From: Edaphochlamys debaryana
Taxonomy: Eukaryota > Chlorophyta > Chlorophyceae > Chlamydomonadales
Length of the DNA stretch: 64,000 bases
Assembly: GCA_016858145.1 (NCBI GenBank)
Contig: JAEHOE010000018.1
Coordinates: 930,001 to 994,000, forward strand
Direction: 5' to 3'
How positions within the stretch are numbered: position 1 is the stretch's first letter; each line of letters begins with the position of its first letter. Position numbers and translations under genes: made by a program. The notes beneath the pieces were generated by a model, which was not told the origin of the DNA, ran no database searches, and saw only the letters and a list, made by a program, of their open reading frames with translations. Of the stretch, positions 24,424-37,900 are shown in pieces.

Positions 24424-25905
24424 TGCGCCTAATATGTGAAGCAGCGATTACAGTGGCGAGGGATCGCAACCCACTCGCAATGGCCTGATTGTGCCAGACC
24501 GCACACTGCATGCCCCGATATCGTTCGGGAGCTGCCGATGGATAGCAATATGTGGCATTAACGCGGGCGGACGCAAAAAGTTGCACCTCCCCCCATTGCA
24601 GGCCGTCTGATGCAGGCAGGAAACCAGGTAGCCAAACCCGCTACTGCAGTAGTAGCCGAGGTTTGGCGAGGCACTCAGCGCCCTCGCTGCGTAGAGAGGG
24701 TTAACGTGCACAGACCTCGATCGTCAAACACACCTAGTCGTCGCGCACTACAACACTCGACGTTTGCACTCGGCAAGCACGCCTTGCTTATCGCTGATGC
24801 TACAGTAGTGGCTGGAGAGCGGCCAGCTGCGGGCGGGCCAAAAGTCGACATTTGAACAATTCGTGAGTCACTTTGCACGCGCGGCTTGACAGAGCGTGCC
24901 TGGTTTAGCTGACTCGGTGCGGGAGTGGTGGGAGGTGGGTAGGGGGCGTCCTTAAGGGCCGGGGGACGAGGCCAGCCCCAGTGCGCGGGAGGGTCTCGAC
25001 CTCCGGCGACTGGTCCTCGAGGCCATGCCCTATGCACTAGTGCGCTCACGATATGCGCCCCGGTGTGGGAAAGGAGCGCGGCACGCGACCGGGCGCCGGG
25101 CATTCGGTTTGCGCCATGAGCTTTCGAGCCGCTCAGGCTTGCGAGCAGGCTCTCTGAGCGGCCCTTGGGGCCCTACATGCGGCCTAGAAGGCCCTGGAGT
25201 GCGACTGGGACTGGCGGCCCGGCCTCCGGTGCGGGCCGTGGGGTCGCCCAGCCGCAACACGCCCGGACTTGGGCAGGCCGGGGCCGGCCCGAGCCGCGTC
25301 CTGGCCCGAACCGCCGGCACCGCGAGCACTCGGCCTGGATGCCGTAATGCGTCGAGACCCCATACTCGAGGTCTTTGAGGCAGCCATGCAAGCTCTGGGC
25401 GGTGCTCGAGCAGCCCCCGGTGCATGGGGTGCGGTCGCTCGGCCCGCGGTCGGGCCTGCCTCGCGCGGGAGGAGGCCGGAAAGGCCTACCGGTCAGCGAG
25501 GGCGTGCCCGGAGCCCTCCCCACCAAAGCCCGCCGGCCCCGCCACCCTCCCGACCCCCCCCCCACCTAATAGCGTCGCCCCGAACCCCCTCAGCTGCTCT
25601 CCACAGCCTAGCAACCCCCACGAAAGCCGCATCGCCGCCGTTGACTCTGGTTGCCACTCCCCCTCTCCCACTCCCGGCCACGCGCAACCCCCCCTCCCCC
25701 AACCGTCCCCCGCGCTCTCGCCCACCCCAGCCCCGCTCAACCCCCCACCCTTACCCCCGTCCCCTCTGCGCCCGTCCCTCCCCCTCCCCACAGCTGCGCC
25801 CCGACACACCGCCGCCCCACAGCCCACGGACCCGCTTCAGGCTCCCCCGCCGGCTCCCACGCTGCGGGCGGCTCTCATGCGCGCCCGCCCCTGCGCGTGC
25901 TCCCC
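24424..25905. other. Divergent promoter region between DHQ-SDH and MBD-type gene
   Basis: About 1.5 kb between two divergently transcribed starts. The left part (24424-24900) has more A/T and probably contains the DHQ-SDH promoter. The right part (about 25540-25905) is a C/T-rich leader just upstream of the MBD-type gene, probably its 5' UTR. No coding motif or repeat recognised; open frames here are composition-driven. Confidence 0.45.
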
Positions 25906-28900
25906 ATGTCCTCGGCTTCGCCCTTGAAGCCGCAACCCCAGCCCTCGGCGTCCGTACATCACGTGAGCCCCGAGGAGGAGGAGGCGGCCGCAGCGGGGGC
26001 CGCAGTAGCCGTAGCCAAGTCAACGGCTGACATGGCAGGAGACATGGACGTGGACGGGGGCCCAGCCGCCAGCCCCAGCCCAGCTAAGGGCAAGGGCGCA
26101 ACACGGGCCTCCGCCCGTAAGACGCCCAAGAAAGAGGCGGAGGCGGCGGCCGCGAAGGCAGAGGCGGAGGCAGAGGCAGCCAAGCAGGCCGAGGCCGAGG
26201 CCGAGGCGGAGGCCGAGCCTGAGGCGGAGGCGGAGGGGGGCGCCGGTTCCAGCAAGGACGGGCCGGCGGCGGGCGGCAAGGGCAGCAAGGGTGGCAAGGG
26301 GAAGGGGAAAGGCAAGGACAAGGGGGAGGCGGAGGCGGCTAAGGACAAGGAGAAGGACACGGACAAGGACAAGAAGCCGCCGAGCAAGAAGAGGAAAAAG
26401 TCCGAGCCTAAGGCGGAGGCCGAGGCGGAGGCCGAGGAGGCCGAGGAGGCCAAGGAGGGCGAGGAGGGTGAGGAGGCCGCCGACGGCAAGGAGGGCGGCG
26501 AGGCGAAGAAGGACGAGGCCGCCGAGCCGGCCAAGAAGAAGGGCAAGAAGGCAGCCGCCAAGAAGCCGGCGGCTAAGGAGGCGCCGGCCAAGGAGGCGGC
26601 GGGCGGCGATGAGGCGGAGGAGCCCGCGGCCAAGGAGGAGGCCAAGGAGGCCAAGGCAAAGACGCCTAAGAAGGCGGCCGCTGCTAAGAAGTCCAAGTCC
26701 GAAGCCAGCAAGGGCAAGGACGCGGACAAGAAGGATGCCGGCGAGGAGGGCGAGGGCGGCGCGGGCAGCGACGCGGAGGGTGCTGCCGGCGGCGCCACGC
26801 CCGGCGGTGCGCCCTCGGCCGGCGGCGGTGCTGGCGGCGGCGCTGCCGGCGGGGCTGGCGGCGGCGAGAAGAAGACCCCGGCGGAGCGGCCCACGCATGA
26901 GGACCCCGCGGCCGTGGAGAAGCTCAGGGCGTACGTGGAGAGCCTGGGTGAGCTGAGCCCTTGGAGCAGTTGTGACCATACACTGTTGCAGCAAGACAGC
27001 CCGCATTCTCGTGTGTTCAGAACTTGGGGGGGCACGTGTACTGTGAACAGCCCTTCAACGCCCGCTGACTGTCTGCTTCTGTCTTATCGCCTTGCGCAGG
27101 CGGCACGATGCCTTCCGGCTGGGTGGGCATCCGGAAGCAGCGGTTGGGCGGCAACACGGCCGGGTCGTACGATCTGTACTACAAGAGCCCGGAGGGCCGC
27201 GTCATCCGGTGGGGCCTGGGGCCTGGCGGGGCCTGCATAGGTCCTGGCTTTGTTGCAGCCGAAGGGCCTCGGTGTGACCTGCACGGATGGGGCAAGGGCC
27301 CCGCGCCACGGACACCTAGCGATGGGCACAGCACTCGCGTCCGCGCCGCCCGTCCGGGGCTGAGCGTGCATGGTTGTCCACATATCGTTGTTGCCCTACT
27401 GTTGCCACCTCCCACGTGCCGCTGCCCTCTGCAGCTCGCGGGCCGAGGTCCTCCGTATGGTTGGGGTCGACCCCAGCGGGGGAGCAGCTGCGGCTGCCGC
27501 TCCGGCCCCCGAGGCCAAGCCCAGCGGCAAGGGCTCGGCGGCCAAGGTGCGACTGCTGGGAGCGGCTGAGGAGGGCGGCTGAGGATGCTCACGGGACGGG
27601 CGCATGGCGGCACGGGCTGGGCGTACGGGCGGTTGTGCGAGAGAACAGGTCCTTGACCTCGCAACCCGTTCCTCTCCCGCCCCCAGGCCAAGCCGGGGTC
27701 GGCCAAGAAGAAGGGCGGCGACGCTGCGGGCAAGGCGGAGGGAGCCGCCGGCGCGGCCGCGGCCGGCGGCGACGCCAAGCCCAAGCCCAAGCCCAAGCCC
27801 GCCGCCGGCGGCCTGGCGGCGCCCGGCGGCGCCGAGGACGACGGCAAGTGGACTCTGCCGCTGGAGCAGCCGCGGGAGCAGGCAGCCCTGGAGGCGGCGG
27901 AGCGGGCCCAGAAGCTGGGGCTGGAGCTGCCTTTCGTCACGGACCGGGGTGAGGCCCGTGGCGGGTGCGGGTTAGGGGGCTCGGGTGTAGGCGTGGGAGG
28001 CTCTCATTCGAGGCCGATAGGAGGGCCGGGGCGAGAGGGTAGAGGGTTGTGTGTCTCAGGGGAAGGGATGAGGGGAGCAGCCTGGGTGGGTAGGACGTCG
28101 AGGAATGGGCTGGAGCTGCGCCCCCGGACGCTCCAACCTCCGGCGCGAGGCGGACGACCGCGAACGAAGGGAGGGCGAATCGCACGGTACTAGGGACCCT
28201 TCTCCGTGGCAAGTCTCGCCCTCGCAGACCCTCGCTTCTTTCCCCAATCCCGCAGGCGTCACCGTTTTGGCCTTGGGCGAAGCCTGCTCCAATCCCGCGT
28301 TCGCCGACAACACGCACCTGTGGCCCCTGGGCTACCGGGCCGCCTGGGTGCCGCCCCACGTGGACAAGCCCGCGCCGGACAAGGCGAAGAAGAAGGCCGC
28401 CGCCACGCCCAAGGACAAGGGGGCGGCGGAGAAGGAGGGAGCCAAGGAGGGCGAGGCTAAGGAGGGAGCCAAGGAGGGCGAGGCCAAGGCGGAGGCAGAG
28501 GGGGAGGAGGTGAAGAAGGAGGAGGGCGAGCCTGCGGTGAAGAATGAGCCGGCGGCGGAGGGCGACGTTGAGATGACGGACGCCGACACTCAACCGCCGG
28601 CAGCGGCGGCGGAGGCGGAGGCGGAGGCAGGGAAAGAGGGCGACAAGGCCGCCGCCGCTGCGGCTGGCGGCGACGCCAAGGCCGCGGAACCCGCCAATCC
28701 CCCGCTGCCGCCGCCGTTCCGCTTCGTCAGCGAGATCCGCAAGGCTGGGGCCGATGACGGCGCTGCCAAGGCGGGGACCGCTAAGAAGGAGGATGCGGAT
28801 GAGGACGGCAAGGAGGCAGGCGAGGAGAAGGGTGACGGCGAGGGCGAGGCCGCCGACGCCAAGCCCAGCTCCGCAACCGCCGCTGCCGCCGCTGCCGCCG

Positions 28901-31900
28901 ACGCCGACGCGTCCCGCCCGCTCTTCGTCGTGCTCCTCGAGCCCAACCCCGCCGCCTCCGCCAGCACCGCCTCCGCCTCCGCCGCCGAGCCCTCCACCTC
29001 CGCCGTCACCACCCCCGCCGCCTCCACTGCCCCGGCCGAGCCCCTGCTCGTCCACGCCGCCGACTCCCCCGACGCAGCCTGGGCCGCCGTGGCAGAGCTG
29101 CAGCAGGCGGCCATTGCGCTCTGCAAGCGCGTCAAGCCGCCCACGCCCCCCACGGCCCTGCAGAAGGCCCTGGCGGCGCTTCCGCCCATCGGCAAGGTCT
29201 GGGGCCTCGACTGCTTCGGATTGTCGGACGTGCGCGTGCTGCAGCTACTCGAGGCCCTGCCGGGCGTTGACGGTTGTGACGGTTACTATTACGTCAGCCA
29301 GCGCAACGGTTGGGAGCTGGAGGAGAAGGCGCTCGCCACCAAGCGCGGCGTCGTGCTGTCGGCCGCCGCCAACCGCCGCGCCGCCGCCGCAGCCAGCAAG
29401 CAGCGCAAGCGGCAGCACCAGCTGTCGATTGAGGAGTTTGTGGACCGAGCGCCGACGTCACCCAAGGCCGCCGGGGAGGTCGGCAAGGGTGGGAAGGGAG
29501 CCGCCGCGGACAAGGCGGCGGCGGGGGCCGGCGGCGATGCGAAGAAGGCCGCCGCCGGCGGCGGCTCGGCCAAGAAGCCGGACGCGAGCAAGGCCGGGCG
29601 GTTGACGCGCGAGGAGATCGAGGTGAGCTGTTCCGCACGACGAACGCTGGGGGCGGGCGTGGTGGACAGCGGGCGGGGCAGGTGCAGCGGGTGGCTGCGG
29701 AAGGATGCGGTTTGGGAGCGGTGCAGCCGGGGCCTGGTCGGGCGCGCGCGGCATGCAGCTTAGTGCCGCGGGATGCGGCGCCCCGCTCAGACTTGCCTTA
29801 CATGCCCCAACCACCACAACTACCAACCGCCAACCGCAGATCAAGGGCGTTGTCGACCGGCTGGTGGACCGGGTGGGGGAGCTCATGGCGGAGCCGGACG
29901 ACAAGAAGCGCGCGTCCATGGTGGGGTGGGGTGGGTGGGGGGTGGGGGTGGGGGCTGTTGGAGTCCCTCCCCGACCCCAGCACAAGGCGATGGAGAAGTC
30001 TGACCCCTCATCCCGCCCGCCCCTTCGCACCCCTCCCCGTCTGCCTGCCCTCTCAACCCTCCCCCCTGCCTCCTGCCTCCCTTCTGGGCCCTCCTCCCCG
30101 TCCCTCTTCAGCTCAAGGCGATGGAGAAGTCGGACCGCGCCGCCGCGCGCCGCCGCGAGAAGGACGCCGAGAAGGCCGCCGCCAAGCGGGCCGAGGCGGC
30201 GGCGGCGGCGGCGGGGGGCACGGGCGAGGGCGGCGAGCTGGCCAAGAAGGGGCCGGCAGAGAAGAAGGAGAAGAAGCCCAAGGAGGCCAAGGACGCGAAG
30301 GAGGCCAAGGAAAAGAAGGAGAAGAAGCCGAAAGAGCCGAAGGAGAAGAAGCCGAAAGAGCCCGGCGAGAAGAAGCCCAAGAAGGCGAAGGAGCCAAAGG
30401 AGAAGAAGGAGGGCGAGGCCAAGGAGGGCGAGCCCAAGCCCAAGAAGAGCCACAAGAAGAAGAAGGTGCGCGCGTGGGGGCGTATTGGATACGGTCGCAC
30501 CACGCGTGGAAGGGGCACTTTGCGCTCTTCCTCCCTCCATGTCCCTGGCCCGGCATGCACCTCCACGTGCTCCCTGCTGTCGCACCGCTCGTGACCTGGG
30601 CTACCTCCCTCCATCGTGCTACCTGCCCTGAGGTGCAAAGCCGGGCCTGACGCTCTGCCCTTGCTTTCGTCTGCGGTCCCCCCCCTGCCACAGCCCGCCG
30701 AGGCCGAGGCCGCGCCCGCTGCGCCCGCGCCCCCGCCCCCGCCGCCCGCCCCCACGGGCCCCGTGGACGAGCGGGCGCTGATCACGTGCGAGGCCCCCAT
30801 GCCGCCCGGGGCGCCCCTGGAGCTGCGCTTCCCAACCCCGGGGCCGGCGGGGGCGGAGGACGGCGAGGGCGAGGCCGCGGCGGGGCCCGGCCTGGGCGCG
30901 GCGGAGATCTCGCAGCTGCTGGGGGTCTACCAGTTCCTGTGGGACCACCGGTGAGCAATCTACGTGTGGCTTTAGTGTAGCTAGGACTTCGGCCCCGTTT
31001 TCGGCGCTTGTGCTGTAATGTGATGTGCAGCGGGGACTGGGTTACCAGCTGGGGCCAGGCGCTCCGCTCAGAGCCAGAGCCCGGCCCACGTCGCCCCGAC
31101 CCACCGCCACCCTTCCCACCCTGCATCCTCCTTTCCCCGCAGCAAGCTGCTCCAGCTGGACGGCCGCGTGCCCTCCCTGGCCGACCTGCTGGCGCTGCTG
31201 GCGGAGCCGCCCGCGCGCCTGGGCCCCGCGGCGCGGCGCTGCTGCGACGAGGTGCACGTGGCGCTGGTGCGGCTGCTGGTGGGGGAGGCGCTGGACGAGC
31301 TGCTCGAGTACACGGCGCAGACGAGCAACCTGGGGGTGAGCGGGGTTGGGAGGGGGAGGGATGGGGGCGGGTGGGGAGGGCGCCGGTGGCTGGCAGGGAG
31401 CGAGAGGGCGGCCGGGAGCGGTGCTGCTGTGGGCAGGGAAGTGGCCCTGGTCGGGGGAGCTTGGCGAGGTGGAGGGAGGCTTGGCCGAGCACTCCTTCCC
31501 TTTTGTCTGCGCATCCCCTGACCCGAGTTCCTGGCTGTCGTAGAACGCGGGGCTGAGGGAGCAGCGTTTGGGCACGGACTGGCGAGGGATGCGCACTCCC
31601 CAGTTGCATGACTCAAGCCCTGCCCCTGCCCGCTCCCTTCCGTTCCCTCCCCCGCGCGTGCACCCGCAGAAGCGGGACATCTCCCCCGCCGCCCCGGCCT
31701 TCACCCCCGCCACGTGGCCCGAGATCGCCCGCCGCTACCTGGCGGCCGCCGCCGCCGCCCGCTACCTGGCCACCTCTGAGCCCCGCTCCTCGGCGCTGGC
31801 CAACCTCCAGCTGCCGGGGCAGCTGCAGAACCTGGAGCCGGCGGTGAGCGGGCGATGGGGTGTGCCGGGCGTCCATGGGTGATGGAGCTCCTGAGAATGC

Positions 31901-34900
31901 ATGGAGGCTGCGGGCACTAGAAGGCTGGGGGCTTGAGACCGCTGCCCCGGGCACACCTGTTCGCGCCTGTTGGGACTCGCTACTCCCGGCGGCATCTGCA
32001 GGCTGCCAACCTGTTGCCGCGCCTCCCTTCGTTCTCCCTCCCGCCCCCCTCCCCCCCAGGACTGGCTGCACTACCTGCTCGCCGGCCTCAACTTCCCGCA
32101 CCTGCTCTCCCGCATCGCGCTGCTGCCCCACGCATCCTCGCGGTGGGCCGCCGACGCGCTGCTCGCAGCAGACGACGCGCGCGCGCGGGCGGCGGCGGAG
32201 CGGGAGCTGCACGGCATCGCCTCCTTCGACCTGCAGGTGCGTGCGGGGGCTCGCGCTTCGGGACGATGTGGGCGTGTTTGGAGGTTCGGTCAAGTTTGGT
32301 TGGGTGTGGTGTGTTCCGGTGCGCAGGAGTGAGGTGCTGCGCTGTCGAGTGTGAGCACCCCACTTATCCATCCATCCACCCGCAACCTCCACCTCCACCC
32401 CAACCCAACACCGCTTCCCACTCCACCCCACCCCCCCACCCCAGCACCTGGACGGGCAGGGCCAGGTGCGCCGCGGTCGGCGGCTGCTGGCTGCGCTGCT
32501 AGGCGCCGCCGAGGGCGCGGGGGCGCTGGGGTTCTACGCGCCCGAGTTCGGGGAGGTGGTGCGGGCGCCGCGGGGCCTGGACCTGCACATGGTGGCGGTG
32601 CGCCTGGACGCGGGGCTGTACCAGAGCACGGGTGGGCGGGGGGGGGGGGGCGGGGGAGACTGGGTGGGTGGGTGGCGGGGGAGGGGAGCGGGGGAGGGGT
32701 ACGTGGGGTTGTGTCAGAGGACGGGTGGGTTGGGGGCAGGGTGGGTGGGGGTTGTGGACAGGGGGTCAGGGCAGGGCGGGGCTGCATTGCAGCTCGGATG
32801 GTATCAGACGGGGCACGGGCTCGGGGCGGGGCGGAGGAGGGGGGAAGGTGGGGCGGGGTAGGGCCTGGGGTCAAGGCGCATGGGCAAGGCAGGGTGAAAC
32901 AGGCCCTGGCGATGGGTACTCAGGCCCAGTGCCTGCGCTCCAAGCGCCCTCTGACTCTGAGCCCCTCCCGCCCGCCTGCCACCCGCCCCCAACGGGTGCG
33001 GCCCCAGGCGACGACTGGCTCAACGCCATGGCCACAGACATCCGCTCCGCGCTCTGGCTCTGGCGAGCGGCACTCAGCAGCCCCCGGGGCCGCTCCGTGC
33101 CCGGGCATGAGGTGGGGCAGGGCGGGGCCCTCAGGGGGCAGGGCAGGGCAGGGCCTTTTGTCTCGACTGCCTGCGGGGCAGGAGCAGGAAGGAAATGGAG
33201 TGCAGCTGTGCATGCCAGGGCCCTGCCCTTGGGCCCGGTTGGTGCGGTTTCTGCAAGCCTGTAACAGCGAGTGCATCAGAGCGTCGTGACCGTGACCTTG
33301 ACCTTTCATCCCCCTCCGACCCCCGTGTCGTACGCACGTGCCGCAGAACGCCGAGGCCTCCATGGCTGACGTGGTCGAGCGCAAGCTGGACGAGCTGCTC
33401 CGTAACGCCGACACCGCCCTGGCGCTGCCGCCGCCCAAGCCCGACCCCGCCGCCGCCGATGACGGGGACACGGAAATGGCGGAGGCGGACGGGGCGGAGG
33501 CGGGCAAGGAGGCCAAGGGCGGGAAGGGCAAGGGGCGAGGCCGCGGGCGCAAGGGCGGCTCGCAGCAGCAGGAGGCCGAGGAGGAGGAGGAGGACTCGGC
33601 GGCCCTGAATGACCCCACCCGCCTCTTCAACCCGCTCCCGGGCTGCCGGTGAGGGCTCGCGCGCTCCCGCTTGCCTGTTCGCTCGCGTTTGACCGCCTTC
33701 TGCCGCCGTCCAGCCTGCTGCCGCCCCTCGCAATCGGGCTGCCCCGCATCCGTGCCCTACTCGACTCGCCCTATCCCATCCGCCCGCGCCGCCCCCTCCC
33801 CTCCAACCGGCTCCACTGCAATTGCCCAACCCCACTACCACAGCGGCCGGAACCAGTCCCCGAAGCACGTACTGCCGCTCCCGTTGCCCCCCGCCACCAC
33901 GCGTGTGCTGACTGGACCCAATCCTTGAAACTTGTACCCTCTCGCCCTGCCCCCACCCCCAACTCCCCGCCCGCTAGCGTTTGCTGGCTGGACGAGGACA
34001 AGAAGCGCACGCTGCTTTGCGACGGCTGCGAGGGAGAGTACCACTGCTACTGCGTGGAGCCGCCGCTGCTCGAGGTGCGGTCGGTTGGCGGTTGGTAGTT
34101 GGCGGTTGGGAGCTGGTAGCTGGTGGTTGGTCGTGGGTGATGGTGGTTGGTGGTTGCGGCAAGGCGGGGTGCGCCGAGGTAGGCTTGAGGGCTGGTGGAG
34201 GTGCTGGCTCGAGTTTCAACCTCATGCGTCGTGGTTTGAACCCTGTGTCTGAGCGCTTCCCGTCGTCATCCGACCCGGTGCAGCAAGGCGGGTGCGCTGG
34301 GACCCTGCGCCTGACCCTGCGCTTCCCGTCGTGCGGCCTTGCAGGTCCCCGACGGCCAGTGGTTCTGCCCCTCGTGCACCGCCCGGGGCATGGCCCTGCC
34401 CAAGGTAAGCCGCGCAGCCCAGAGCCCCGCACCCTTCCCCCGCCCGTACTGTAGCTCCCTGGGCATGGCTCCTCACTAGTAGGGATGGGGGAAAGATGAC
34501 CACCATGCCCTCGACTGGCGCTGTTGACCTCTGCCTGGCCCCACCTGCCCATTCCTACCCGGCCCGGCCGTACATCGCCTGCCCATCCACTCCCCCCACC
34601 CCCCGTTCAGAGCGACAGCGACGACGAGGACGGCACTCAGGCGGGCCCCTCCAGCCCCTCGGCCCCGGCCAAGGGCGCCTCGCCCTCGGACGCCGGTGCC
34701 GGCGCCCACACGCCCTGCTCCCCCGCCTTCCAGCACTGCCACTCCCACTCCCGCATCGTCGCGGAGCTGCAGGGCCGCGCACTGGGCGCCGCCACCACCG
34801 GCCCCCAAGCGCTACTGACGGAGGAGCCGGAGGTGCCCAAGGGTGCCGACGGCGCCCGAGTGCTGGCGGACACGGCCCGGCGGCGGCCCAACGGCGGCCT

Positions 34901-37900
34901 GCCCCTGGGCGAGGCGCCGCTGCGGGTGCCGCCCGACGTTCCCGAGGGGCCCCGCGTGGCGCTGCGCGCGCACAGCCGCCCGGGGCTGCAGGAGCTGGCA
35001 GGTGCGTGCGGCTCGTGCCTTGGCCTGGTGCTGCTGGTGCTATTTGGTGTGGGTGGCATCTGTGTGTCGGCTTCCAACCGTGTGGGTTTTGCCCTTGAGT
35101 TGGAGGATCTGTAGCGGCACTGTGCGGGGTCATTGGCCATGCGCGTCCCTCGCGCCGCACCCTCGCCCCGCCAGCCCTTACACCTCCGCCCCTGCGTGCC
35201 CACCTCTCCCCCGCAGGCCTGCTCCGTCTGGCCCAGCTGCTCGGCAACTACGACTACACCACCGGGGCCCACGTGGCCGACACGTCAGCAGCCGCCTCGG
35301 CCCCCGCCTCCGCCGACGCCGCCGCGGCCGCGGCCGGGCAGGGCTGGACCCCCGCCCGGCGCCTGGCGCTGCTGTCGGCGCTGTGCGAGCTGGCCGCGGA
35401 CACCAACGCACTGCGCGAGAGCCTGGACGAGGTGGTGGAGGCGCGCAAGAAGGCGCGCGTGGAGGCCAACGCGATCCGGGGCAAGGCGCGGCAGATCATG
35501 GTGGGTGGCGGGGCGAAGATTGGTGGGGTGGGATGGGTTGCGGTTCGGGTGGGGCGGGGCGCGGCGGGTGAGAGCGAAGAGGGACGGGGCTGGGGTGGGT
35601 TTCACCCCATGCAATCGTTGAGCTTGTATCGCCAACTCGACCCCACAGGAGGAGCAGGCCGCTGCCAAGAAGGCTGCCGCTGAGAAGGAGAAGGCGGAGA
35701 AGGAGAAGGAGACCAAGGCGGAGGACGCCAACGTCGGCAAGGGCAAAGGCAAGGGCAAGGGCAAGAAGGGCGCCGACGACAAGAAGGGCGCCGACGACAA
35801 GAAGGGCGAGGAGGAGAAGAAGGACGGCGCCGAGGAGGAGGCCGGCAAGGAGGACGGTGCGTGGGGATCCTGGGCGTTCGTCTCACTGATCTTCCCCGTA
35901 GTCCAACCTTCTCCTGCCCAATGTCCTGCTCCTGTCGTCCCCTGTGGCATGCTGCGCGCGCTTGCAGTACACCCTCCCCTTGCATGTCTCTCTACTGCCG
36001 CAAACCTCTCCTTGCCTCCTCTCCCTGTGCCCTCTCTCCACCTCCCCTGTGCAGGCGCCAAGGGCGGCAAGGCCAAGGCCTCGAGCTACCGCAAGGCCAC
36101 CGACCTCTCGGTGCTGCCCGAGCCCGAGCTGCGGAAGCTCATGGCGCTGGAGGCCTCCGTGGAGGGGCTGGACGTGCGGCAGGAGGCGCTGGGGGAGGAC
36201 CGGCACGGCAGCAGGTGCGCGCGCTGAATTCCTCCTGCCTTTCCTGGCGCTTTTGTCAGGCTGGTCATCGTCCCAAGCATCATCCGCGGCCTCGCCTCCC
36301 GCGATCCTGCCTTGCCCCCGGATGCCCACGCGCCTTCCAGCCTCACCCCCTGCCCTCCTGCCCCTCCTCCACCGCCCTCTCCAGGTACTGGTGGCTGGGC
36401 GCCGACCACCTGAGCGCCAGCGGCCCCCAGGGCGTCATCATGGTGGAGCAGCGGCCCCCGGGGCAGGCGGCGCACGAGGACGAGGCCGCCGCCACCGCCC
36501 ACGAGGAGCGCCTGGCGCAGCGCAAGGCCGAGGAGGCGGCCGAGGCAGCCCACAAGGCGGCCCCCGCCGGCAAGAAGGCGGCCGCGCCTGCTGCTGCTGC
36601 TGCGGACGCCATGGAGACGGAGGACGGCGACACGCAGCCCGCGGCAGCCACGGCGACGGCAGCAGCAGCAGGGGAGGAGCAGGAGCTGGATGAGTGGGGC
36701 CTCCCGCGCGAGCGCCCGCGACCGCGCATCGTGGCCCTCGGCGCCGACGCGCCGCCCGGCCGCTCCTGGGCCGTGTTTCACACGCCCGACCAGCTGCAGA
36801 CGCTGCTCAACTGGCTCAACCCCAAGGGCATCCGCGAGGGCCCCCTGCGTGCGTCGCTCCTCAAGATCCGCGACCGCATCGCCGCGTCCACCGCGCCCGC
36901 GGGCGCCGAGGAAGGCGGCAAGGGCAAGAACGGCAAGGGCGGCAAGAAGGGCGCTGCAAGCGCTGCCGCCGCGGCTGCAGCGGGCGACGACAAGGCGGGG
37001 TCAGCCGAGGCCGGCAAGGACGGGAAGGAGGGGGTTGGCGAGAAGGAGGAGCCCGCCGCCAAGGACTCTGAGCCCAAGCCCGTGGAGCCGCCGGCCATGC
37101 TGCTACCCGCGGTGACGCTGGCGACGGGCCGCGGCCGCGGCGGAGCCGCGGCAGCCCGGCAGGGCTCCGCCGCCCTCCCCGCCGGAGCCGACGCCATGGC
37201 AATCGACGGCTCCGACGGCGAGGCCGCGGCGGCGCCGGCGGAGGCGGTAGCGGTCCGCTCCGAGCTGCTGTCGCTGCACCGGGGGCTGCCGGCCGAGGCG
37301 TTCTCGCGCTACTGGGGCAGCGCTGTGCGCCAGGCGCAGTGGGCCGAGTTCGTGGAGGCCGCCGCGTCGCCGCAGCAGCTGTGTGCGGCTCTGACGGTGC
37401 TGGAGGGCATGCTGGTGGACGAGGTGGGGCGGGGGGGTGGGGCCGTGGGGCCCTGGGTGGGCAAGGCCTCCTGGGTAGGTTGGGGTGCGCGGAGTCTTCC
37501 ACGCCCTTGCTACCCCTGTGCGCTTGCCGTGTGCTCCTCATCCCTATGCCTATCCTGGCGCCCTGTGCCCATGCCGCCACGTCACCGCCCCTCTCCCCCT
37601 GCCCTTCCCCCTTCACTCCCCTCCCCTCCCACCGCAGGCGCTCAAGCCCCACTGGCGGCTCTACTGCATGCCCGCCCAGCACCCCGCGCTCTGCACCACC
37701 TGGGCCGCCGCCTGGTACCGCCTGGCGGGGCTGCAGGGGGCGCTGCGCAAGACCATCGTGCCGCCACGGGAGCTGCACCACGCGGCCTCGGCGGAGCTGC
37801 CGGCCGGCCGCGACCGAGGCGGCAGGGCGGCGGCCGGGGGCAGGGCCGCGGCGCAGGAGAAGGCGCCCGCGCGGCGTGGGGCCGCAGCCGCAGCACCGGG

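Noticed and set aside
26020..27006. Leu/Gly-rich 328-codon minus-strand frame that looks membrane-like
   Set aside because: Antisense of Lys/Glu/Ala repeats in the first exon of the MBD-type gene; hydrophobicity is an artefact of the codon complement.
28430..28500. Short tandem repeat of GAGCCAAGGAGGGCGAGGC type
   Set aside because: It is in-frame coding repetition (Lys/Glu/Gly/Ala) of the MBD-type protein and not a separate repeat element.
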